From Aquila chrysaetos chrysaetos (Eukaryota > Chordata > Aves > Accipitriformes > Accipitridae), in assembly GCF_900496995.4 (NCBI RefSeq), contig NC_044018.1, positions 5,418,501 through 5,482,500 of the forward strand: a stretch of DNA of 64,000 nucleotides, given 5' to 3'. Positions 36,779-64,000 of the stretch are shown here, piece after piece. Within the stretch, counting starts at the first letter, position 1. Each line of letters begins with the position of its first letter. The notes beneath the pieces were generated by a model. That model saw nothing but the letters and a program-made list of their open reading frames with translations. It did not search any database and had not been told where the DNA came from. A program made the translations under genes and the position numbers.

Positions 36779-39700
36779 TCAAAGGAAGTCCACCTTCTCA
36801 TAGGTCTTTTCAATGAGGGTTAACATGTTCTTCAAGTCAGCTGACTGCTGAATAGTGTTCATATCCTTTAAAAGACCTTTCTGATTTTTTATCTTCAAAA
36901 TTTCTTCCTAAAGAAAGAAAGAATAATAGACAACAAATAAAAACCAGCTTTCATTAAGTCCAACAGAATTTTCACTTTCATGCAGCCTAGCTGTACCTAG
37001 ATACAGCTCAAACAAAAAAAGATTTAAAGACACAGAATGAGACAGTCTTCCTTCCATCAGTTAGAGAGAGATATATTTCAGAAATTATTACAGGTTCCCT
37101 AGGACCATAAGGTTCCTAGGAAGAGACATGTGATCCTTTAAATAGCAGTTTTTCTAGGGTTTTGTTCTGCTTTTAAAACATAAGCATATAGTTCTCAAGG
37201 AAAAAAAAGAAAAAAAAAACCAGAAAACTTTCAGTTATTTCAGAATTGGCCCCTCTGGCAGAGGTTAAGTGATAAAAGCACATTCTGTTGCCTTCCTTCT
37301 CATAGCCAAGGTGTCTCTAAAAATATATTCCCTGCTCACCTGCAAAGTAGGTGCCTGTAAACTGCGCTTGGGGAGCTCTGGAAGGCAGAGTGCTCCACTG
37401 CCATTTTCCTGGAATACCTAGAAAGGGAAAAAGAGAAATTAAAAATAATCCAAAACCAAACATCAGGCACACACGTAGGAAAATAAACTGGTTGTCACTA
37501 TCCAACTTCTGAAAACTAAACTTCCTGATTTTGCAACTGAAGTTGGAAAGACTGAAAAGATATATTCCTGCAGGCAAATAAGGCCTTCCTTACATGACAC
37601 TCTCTGCAGAAACAGCTTGTATGGTATAGTTCTGGAAGCTAGCCCAGTCCTCTAGGTTAGAGGAGTGCAGCAACATCTATTGGAAATACCTTCCTGGCCT
37701 TTTTTTCATCTTCCTCTAACTGGTTCTTGAGCACCTGGATTTTGTGCTGCAGCTGCTGTATAGTTTCTTCAATGTGTTCTGCTGATTGCTCAGCTTCATT
37801 TATTTCTTCCTAAGACAAAACAGACACAAAACCAGAACAAAATTTACTTTAGAGATGGTGGGCCTTTTGCTGATTATCAGTATCTTATACGCATCAGCTG
37901 AGTCACTGAAAAACCATCCAAAAAGATACATTGCTTTGTAGCGAAGGTGGATGACAATCATGAACAGTGGACAACTCGTCTACAACAGCACAGGCATAGC
38001 CAGCAGTCCACCTACTAAAAAGTTACAACACACTGAGCAGCAGCAGACAGGTAAGATATTTTCTTCCCTTCCTTGCCTTGCATACCTGCAATTGTACCAA
38101 AGACTCTTCATTTGTCTCAAGCATTTGTTTCTCTGCCATTTGAAGGCTCGGGATATTCTTCAGGTTGCCCAGCTTCCCCGGAGGCACTTTTAAAGTCCTG
38201 AAAAATCTCAGCACCCTTTATTACAGAAAAAGGAAAGCATGACTTGTTTGGAGTTCTTTGCAAAACAAAAAGAAAACTGACTAATGAATTCTTTGGGAAA
38301 AACTAAACTCAGTTTAGCCCAATTGCTGGCAGTGAAGTAAAACGATCCAGACAAGAAGAAAAGCTGTCTTTAATTGTTTTCCAAAATCACGTGGAATAGC
38401 TGTCTAAGGAAGGAACCAGGAACAAGAAATCCCACCATTCTAACCTTTGCTATTACACTGACAATGTGTGGATTTTATCCCATTGGCCTGTACACTCCGT
38501 GACTGTAAACTGACGTGAACTAATATTTTCCAAGTTCTGACCTTTCTGCTTTTCAAAGTAAAAGTAAGTTCTAAAAGCAGCATTTTTAACTGCTTCCAAG
38601 CAAAGATCATTTTAGTAAAATCTGTAAATGCTTTTGTGAAACATGATATATAGTTTTATGCCAGAGGAAGAGTTTTAGCTTGCTCTCAAAAGTCCTTCTG
38701 ATTCTGAGGAAGACTTGAATTCTTCTAAGTTGTATCTGTCCGTTAGATACACCAAACCGCCACAATTTCCATGCATCTCAGATGAGATTGCAGAAGTTTG
38801 GCAACTCAGAAATTAAAATTGTCACAAACTAAACATTAAAAAAAACCCAAACAAACAAACAAACCCAAACATTTATGAAAAACCTGCTCCTCATATTTGA
38901 ATCTTGAAGTACTGTAAGGATGAAGAAAGCAACATATAGGCTCCGGCTCTATGCTGATAAGAGCCTGGTATACCGACACACACGCACACAAAAATTTGCA
39001 GACACTCAAGCATACGTAATTATTCCCACAATGACATAAAAAGGCTACAAGTTACACCTCAACACAAAATTTCAATTCTCTTTGAAGTAACTTCAGCAGT
39101 CAGAAAATGAATTAGCATTTAAGAAAATTTAGCTATAAGTGCTCCCACCACTATCATAAAATGATAACAAAATAAATAGCTGCCCACAAATTTAAACCCC
39201 ATATAAAAAATACAAAGCTGATTCAAGGACCTCTGAAGAATACCTCCTAGGTTCTGTTACTCATATAGAAGTAGTTAAAGTGAGTCTTTCAACAACTCTT
39301 GCTTGTCCACTTCAAGCAACACATCGTTGAGGTACTTCCCTCCTTGATTTTGCATCAACTCTCCCTTCCAAGATTTTCTAAATGAGATTGCTCGCAGGAG
39401 CAATTCTGTAAGCATGGTACAAAACAGCTGGGTAAACTAAATCCCTTCTCTCCCTCTTTTTTTTTTTTTTTTTTTAATTATAATTTCTTACCTTTCTTTC
39501 AGTAAATTGAGGTGCCTCTGAACATCATCTTTTCTTTCAATTCGTTGGCACAAAACAGATCTGGAAAGAAAATAAAGGCAGAATTTTCATCACGGACCCT
39601 GCAAGCATAGAGAACACATCAAGTGAAGTGAACATAGTCAGAACTTCTCTAGCTAAAAATTTCCAACTTCAGATAGAAAGTTTTACATAATACTGGACAA

Positions 39701-41398
39701 AATAAACACAGCCAGCCATATTGCCCAAAAAAGCTCCAAAGCTTTTCCAGTTCAACCAATGTTATGATTTTTACTTTATTCCTTGTGGAAACAAAGAACC
39801 ACCAGGATATTTGGCACTTACAGCATTACTGAATCCATAACAGTTTCCAGAAACTGCCTACTGCTCTCTGAGAGAGTCTGCCAAGATCCTATTTTAGCAC
39901 TGGTTAGCTTCACCTTTTTTGAAGAACCTTTTTCTCCTGTTTACACAAATGAAAAAAGGAAAAGATATGATTTGTCAAACCTGGATAGAAAGCTTCGTGA
40001 CTCTATTCAGTCAGATCGTAGTCAAAGGTGTAACAGTTAAGATTTTTCCATGTCACAAAACTATCAGGTCAAATCTATCCACACTAGGTGGTACTTATTA
40101 TTTGCAAGTCACAAGTTGTTCAAAAAGCACAAAATAGAAAAGGTTCTTTCTTGCAGCAATTTCATCCTAAACAGATACTTTCCTAAAAATCATTGGCAAT
40201 ACAAGTGAGAAAACCCAGAATGAAATAAACGAAAGAGCGGGAATATACATAAGAAGAAACTCAGTTCAGCAGGGGCCTCATCTCATTTGTATGTTCAACA
40301 CAACACATGCCAGTCTTAAGACCGAAGGTTAACAGAGAAGACATTGACCTGATCTGTGAAGAGAAAGTTAAAATGTTCTGGGTGCTTGTGGTGGAATTTT
40401 ACAAGAGAAGAACACTACTTGCAAACAAAAGCATATGATTAATACGTGCATATACAACATATATAATATGAACATACACCGGCTAAGATTGTACTGGAAT
40501 ACTCAGTTACTGTTCAGAGAGAAAACTTTGAAACTTATTTCAGTGACATTTCAGACATCTATGATTTCAACATAGCAGTTACTACTTTTACTTTCAGTGT
40601 TTTTTCAAAACACTGAATTTGCACGAGAAAAACATAAGGAAAGAATACAATCCTACCTGCAGGGGAATAGTCCCGTTGTTCCTTAGCTTTCCTTTTGACT
40701 GTCTGAGTGACCTGAAAGGAAAGCAATTCACTCTTCTTAATTCCTCCCATTCCAAGAATGAGGTCATGAAATAAGAAACGCACAAGAAGTTTGGCTATCC
40801 AGCCACATCTTGAGATCATGCCATTCCTAAGTTCAGTGCTTAAGCGAGCCATCTCCAACAGAAAGCTGTCTAGGCCAGTCCTGAGACATGCAGAGAATAT
40901 TTTCCAGAACTAAATAAACATCACCTGAGCTGAATGAACTCTATCACTCTGGTCAAACAGATGCCATGCAGCTCTTCAAAACTGCACATCCAGCTTGCCT
41001 TTCTATTAATGATCAGGCAATGCTTCCCTCTACTTGTCACAGGCACAGTAGCACGCAACTAGAAATTCTGGAAACTTGGGAGCAGCTAAGTCAGTGGGTC
41101 TCAAAAGAGCTGTTCACACTGGACATTTTCTCAAGAGGACTACAATTAGTTAATGAAATATTCTGTATAAATTCCAGTAAAAAAAATGGGACAAAAATGC
41201 CCCTTTTTTTTCCTTTGGTTACTTTTGATCCAAAATAATGATTACCTTTCTTTTTTGACCTTGTTTTCCTCCTTCTCCATCTGTTCCCTTTTTTTTGCTG
41301 GAAGGCCCTTGCTGATTTTCTGATTGAAATGGTTTTCTTGCTGATCCTCCACCAGTGGTCTTCCCCATTTTACTGGAAGATGTGTGGTGGCGTTTCAT
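36779..41398 (-). CDS. CENPQ: Centromere protein Q (CCAN subunit), complete, 8 coding exons
   Basis: Minus-strand coding exons: 41398-41246 (ATG 41398-41396), 40711-40657, 39936-39822, 39560-39492, 38197-38086, 37809-37690, 37417-37340, 36907-36779 (TGA 36781-36779). Phases close to 276 residues; human is 268. CENP-Q pairs with CENP-U in the CENP-O/P/Q/U/R part of the constitutive centromere-associated network, linking centromeric chromatin to the kinetochore and to PLK1. Seen: a Lys/Arg/Gly-rich N-terminus (about residues 1-85), a helical core with [14 protein letters not shown] (132-145; human TLKVPPKK), a strong coiled coil in exon 6 (169-208, [20 protein letters not shown]), then [19 protein letters not shown] near 221-238, matching human LPELSQKTLKAPTLQKEIL. 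The first coding exon starts at an acceptor (exon edge 41401), so a 5' UTR exon exists upstream. It is divergent from MMUT across a shared GC-rich promoter. A solo LTR lies in intron 1. Confidence 0.95.
38838..38872. repeat. CAAA simple repeat
   Basis: A short run of CAAA units interrupted by CCC, in a CENPQ intron. Ordinary microsatellite. Confidence 0.8.
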
Positions 41399-41625
41399 TA
41401 CCTGTAAACCAAATGGAACAGGAGGAAACAAAACCAAAATTAAAATCCAGCACTTATAATCTATACAGTACAAACCACACATTAACAAGCAAAATGACAG
41501 AAATACCTAGTGCTAAATGAGCCCAAATTTTTCCATATTGGTTAACGCAAAGCCTAAATCTTCCACATTTATTTATCTAAGTGCAGGACTACTAAAAAAG
41601 CATCCCCATTTGCCTTTTAGACAAG

Positions 41626-42208
41626 TGTTATGGTTTAACCCCAGTCAGCAACTAAGCACCACGCAGCCGCTCACTCACTTCCCCCCCACTCAGTGGGATG
41701 GGGGAGAGAATGAGGGGAAAAAAAAAGGTAAAACTCGTGGGTTGAAATAAGAACAGTTTAACAGAACAGAAATGAAGAAAATAATGATAACAATAATAAA
41801 GTGACAACAATAATAATAAAAAAATTCAAATATACAAAACAAGTGATGCACAATACAATTGCTCACCACTCGCCGACCGATGCCCAGTTAGCTCCCGAGC
41901 AGCAATCCCTCCCCCAGCCCCACTCCCCCCAGTTTATATACTGGGCATGACGTCACATGGTATGGAATACCCCGTTGCCCAGTTTGGGTCAGCTGCCCCG
42001 GCTGTGTCCTCTCCCAACTCCTTGTGCCCCTCCAGCCTTTTCGCTGGCTGGGCACGAGAAGCTGAAAAATCCTTGAGTTTAGACTAAACAGGACTGAGCA
42101 ACAACTGAGAACATCAGTGTGTTATCAGCATTCTTCTCCTGCTGAACCCAAAACACTATACCAGCTACTAGGAAGAAAATTGACTCTATCCCAGCCAAAC
42201 GCAGGACA
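41626..42208 (-). mobile_element. Solo LTR of an endogenous retrovirus, TguLTR5-like, minus orientation
   Basis: 583 bp, TG...CA bounded, flanked by a perfect 5-bp target duplication ACAAG (41621-41625 and 42209-42213). Read on the minus strand it carries a CRE palindrome TGACGTCA (41948-41955), then a TATATAAA box (41933-41940). It closely matches the copy at 22667-23256 along its whole length. No internal viral genes remain, so it is a solo LTR fossil. It lies in the first intron of CENPQ in the same transcriptional sense, its downstream edge 225 bp from the first coding exon. The clean target duplication suggests a moderately recent insertion. Confidence 0.93.
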
Positions 42209-42733
42209 ACAAGTCTTTGCATATTCCACATCTCTTTCTAAGCTTAAAAGCCAGCATGCCTGTATGCCAAAGAGCAGCAACAGCAGTGCAACGGTGACTG
42301 CACTAAGAGCGGTCTAGTTTGTTCTTAAAGGCCTCCAACAACAGACACTCTTTATCTTTCTAATGCAGTTCAGTGCAGTGATCCTACTACCAGAACCTTT
42401 TACCCTAGCACCTAACCATGACGTTCCTTGCTGCAGTTTCCACAGTTTCTTTTCTTACTCACTATAGAGATGGAGGAAAGAGAAGTCACACAGAAGAGAG
42501 TAATCGTTAGACCCCACCAGCCTGCTCTTTACTGAGCACAGCGACTCAGATGTATTCAGCTGCTCTTTCATCCCCTCAGGCCACTTCTTCCCTCACGCAA
42601 AGGCCCCGTCCCGGCTCGCCAGGCGACAGTCGCGACCGACACCGGGTAAGCAAGCCCTGCCTCTCCCCCGCCTCCCGTAACGACGGATTTTGTGGCACAG
42701 CAGTTGCAGCGTCCCTCAGACCGCGCGGCGCGG

Positions 42734-42752
42734 ACTACAACTCCCGGCATGC
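42734..42752 (+). promoter_or_regulatory. ZNF143/THAP11 (SBS-type) motif
   Basis: ACTACAACTCCCGGCATGC closely matches the vertebrate promoter element ACTACAATTCCCAGCATGC bound by ZNF143 and THAP11/HCFC1. It lies about 190 bp from the likely CENPQ first-exon donor. Confidence 0.8.
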
Positions 42753-42796
42753 AACGCTGCCCGCCGCCGCCGCGCCACAGGCCCGCCGAGCGAAAG

Positions 42797-42815
42797 GCAT
42801 GCTGGGAGTTGTAGT
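42797..42815 (-). promoter_or_regulatory. Second ZNF143/THAP11 motif, inverted
   Basis: GCATGCTGGGAGTTGTAGT is the reverse complement of ACTACAACTCCCAGCATGC, one base from its partner at 42734-42752. The two point at each other with 44 bp between them. Confidence 0.82.
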
Positions 42816-42926
42816 CTTCACCACTCACACCCCCCCCATACCCCCCTCAAACTCCTGCTCCCCGTTGCTACCGAATAACACCGCGGCAACCTCCACAAAA
42901 CCTCATCCCAGCCCTAGAGAACTCAC

Positions 42927-43019
42927 CGCCCCGGCGCCTCCTCAACGCTCCCGCCGATTCCGCCTTAAACCACCGAGCCGTTCGCAAACCGTTTTCCCTC
43001 CCGCTCCGCTCACCCCGCG
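42927..43019 (-). other. CENPQ: Probable non-coding first exon of CENPQ
   Basis: On the minus strand a donor GGCG|GTGAGTT ends an exon at 42927, the best donor in the island facing CENPQ's first coding exon (acceptor at 41402-41403). The 5' edge is placed near the first NRF1 site only as a guess. No start codon is needed because the coding ATG lies in the next exon. Confidence 0.4.
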
Positions 43020-43029
43020 GCGCATGCGC
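43020..43029. promoter_or_regulatory. NRF1 palindrome GCGCATGCGC (1 of 3)
   Basis: A perfect core of the NRF1 consensus YGCGCAYGCGCR, in the CENPQ/MMUT divergent promoter. Confidence 0.75.
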
Positions 43030-43086
43030 GCTGCTCGTTCCCGCCGGCTGCGGCAGGAGGGCGGGGCGCGGGGGAGGTGGCACTCT

Positions 43087-43096
43087 GCGCATGCGC
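43087..43096. promoter_or_regulatory. NRF1 palindrome GCGCATGCGC (2 of 3)
   Basis: TGCGCATGCGCC in context, 67 bp from the first site. NRF1 commonly drives nuclear genes for mitochondrial proteins, which fits MMUT. Confidence 0.75.
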
Positions 43097-43109
43097 CCTG
43101 CCGCCCCGG

Positions 43110-43119
43110 GCGCATGCGC
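43110..43119. promoter_or_regulatory. NRF1 palindrome GCGCATGCGC (3 of 3)
   Basis: GGCGCATGCGCA in context, 23 bp from the second site and immediately ahead of the likely MMUT transcription start. Confidence 0.75.
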
Positions 43120-43560
43120 ACTGCTGCGAGGGTGTTAGGTAGTGGCGGGCGGCGGGCGCCGGCGTCCGTCCTCAGTCCGCCCCGTGTCCCCGTCCACTCG
43201 GGCGGGCAGGGCCGCGACCCTCCGGGGCAGCCCCCATACCGGTCCCCGGTGCCTGTTGGCCGCCAAGGGGGCCGTGTTGGGGCCGGGCTGTGGCGGTTGG
43301 GGGGTGCTGGGCCCTGAGCGCTGCGTACAGGCGGGCCTGTGAGGGCGGTGTGGGGCGGCCGGGGCGGTGAACGGTGAACGGTGGGTTTTTTTGGTCTCTG
43401 CCCCGCTCGGGCTGTGGGTGCTGTGGAGGGGGGGGGGTGCGGGGGAGGGTGTCAGGGCAGCTTTGTGGTTCTTTTGGGGTACGGGGCCGGGGGGGGGTCG
43501 CGTTGGGACCCGTGCAGCAGCAGGGGCAGAGGTTGCCGTCAGTCCTGGCTGCAGGATCAC

Positions 43561-44513
43561 GTCTCTGCAGGGAATCCAGTGCTCCTCTGGAGCTCCCTTG
43601 TGCTCATCAGATTATCTGGATACCACACGTAGCATCTATATTATTAAAGCACTTGCGTGGAGCGTGTTGCAGCAGCACCATAACAGCGATAGAGGCGCTT
43701 TCCAGTTTTACGCAGACTTTCTCATAAAGGTGTCAGGGAAGTGTGTTTCCAGGCAGTTGTGAAGGAGATGAGGCATAGAGGAGGCGACTGGCCCTTGGAG
43801 CCAAGCTGTAAAGGTTTTGGCTTGGGGAGGAAGTGCAGGGGTAGGGTACGGAGAGGAGAAGCGGAGGAGCTTACAGCTTTCAGGAATTACTGAATTTATC
43901 CACCATCTCAATCTCGTGCATGGTGAGACAAGCTCTGCAACTTGTATTATCCCTGTGTTCTTGCATACTGCATTTTTTTTCTCCTTTCTTTCTTAGTATA
44001 GCTTGGATTTTCATCCAGCCCAAGCCACATTTTCCAAAGCGTATGACATGTCAGCAGTTTTCTGACAGTCCGCTTCCTTCAGAGTGTCTCTTTGATGGTG
44101 AAGGTCCCTCTTTGACATAAAGGAGTTTGTAGATGAGAAAGAGATGGCAAGGTGAGAATGTAGCTAGGCATGCCATCCTCATACGTAACACTGACTTTTC
44201 AGTGATAGGTAAATGATGGTGCTGCTTAGGGACTGAAAAAAGTTACACATTTCATATGTGGATGTAGATGAGTTGTAGGAATGTTTTCCTTAGCTAGAGA
44301 AAAATGTAGGATTTTTCCTGAACTGTGTTTTATGCATTGTCTGGTTGAAAGGCAAGGGGAGGGCGTGTGTATTAAATGAGTAAGTGAGTAAGTACACTTA
44401 GTTTTTTCCTGAGTAATTGTTCTGGCTTTAGCAAACTGCTTGACCTCTCCACGCTCACCTCTCCCATGTCAATTTATATGATAATGCAAAATAGGTGTTT
44501 TTATTTTCTTCAG
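43561..44513 (+). other. MMUT: MMUT first intron, no internal gene seen
   Basis: Sequence between the CpG island and the MMUT start exon. It ends in TTTTTATTTTCTTCAG, a strong acceptor at 44511-44513. Open frames such as 43920-44120 show no recognisable family. Confidence 0.6.
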
Positions 44514-44546
44514 CTTACGCCATACTCGCCAACCCATGGTACAGAG

Positions 44547-63999
<19,453 letters not shown>

Positions 64000-64000
64000 A

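Larger units (their letters stand above)
42540..43560. promoter_or_regulatory. GC-rich divergent promoter (CpG island) of CENPQ and MMUT
   Basis: GC and CpG content rise sharply here against AT-rich surroundings. The island separates the minus-strand CENPQ from the plus-strand MMUT. It holds two inverted ZNF143/THAP11-type motifs and three NRF1 palindromes (listed separately), and no obvious TATA box. Long open frames here, such as 42550-43317, reflect GC richness. The MMUT untranslated first exon must lie in its right part, about 43120-43400, but its edges cannot be fixed by eye. Confidence 0.85.

Noticed and set aside
42550-43317. 255-codon plus-strand open frame in the GC-rich island
   Set aside because: Composition is proline/arginine/serine-rich as expected from a CpG island with few AT-rich stops. 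It overlaps open frames on the other strand, promoter motifs and the start region of MMUT, and resembles no protein family.

Overview
This is a stretch of bird nuclear genome. The evidence is a full-length RHAG-type gene, an intact CYP2-family P450, a CENPQ gene and most of MMUT, in compact spliced gene structures with short introns, plus a CR1 LINE 3' end carrying the tell-tale ATTCTGTGATTCTGTGA tail and two solo LTRs of a family I know as abundant in songbirds and other Neoaves (TguLTR5-like). I would call it a non-galliform bird, probably Neoaves; the species cannot be read from the sequence.

Layout. 1-2201: non-coding upstream DNA and the probable RHAG promoter. 2202-16909 (+): RHAG, ten coding exons, 419 codons plus stop, open throughout. 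16910-20413: RHAG 3' flank, a CR1 fragment (about 18840-19888) and the P450 upstream region. 20414-29870 (+): a complete nine-exon CYP2 gene, most likely CYP2AC, 496 residues with every P450 signature; a solo LTR sits in its second intron. 29871-36270: gene-poor DNA holding two decayed P450 exons (a last exon near 31275 and a first exon near 33796), the remains of a larger tandem CYP2 cluster. 36779-41398 (-): CENPQ, eight coding exons, 276 residues, with a second solo LTR just upstream of its first coding exon. 42540-43560: a GC-rich divergent promoter shared by CENPQ and MMUT, with a convergent pair of ZNF143/THAP11-type motifs and three NRF1 palindromes. 44547-63966 (+): MMUT, ten coding exons giving 650 residues, running off the window before its last exons.

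The genes do not form one pathway. RHAG is an erythroid ammonia/gas channel, the P450 is an ER mono-oxygenase of unknown substrate, CENPQ is an inner-kinetochore protein and MMUT is the mitochondrial B12-dependent methylmalonyl-CoA mutase. The neighbourhood matches, in mirrored orientation, the human 6p12.3 block MMUT-CENPQ-...-RHAG as I remember it. All exon joins below were made by hand from GT/AG sites, phase continuity and agreement with remembered vertebrate proteins; every phase closed. I found no sign of an undescribed biological system. The most interesting points are the intact P450 with its decayed tandem copies, the shortened first loop of RHAG that lacks the glycosylation site, the divergent promoter architecture, and the sense-oriented LTR lying 225 bp from the CENPQ start exon.
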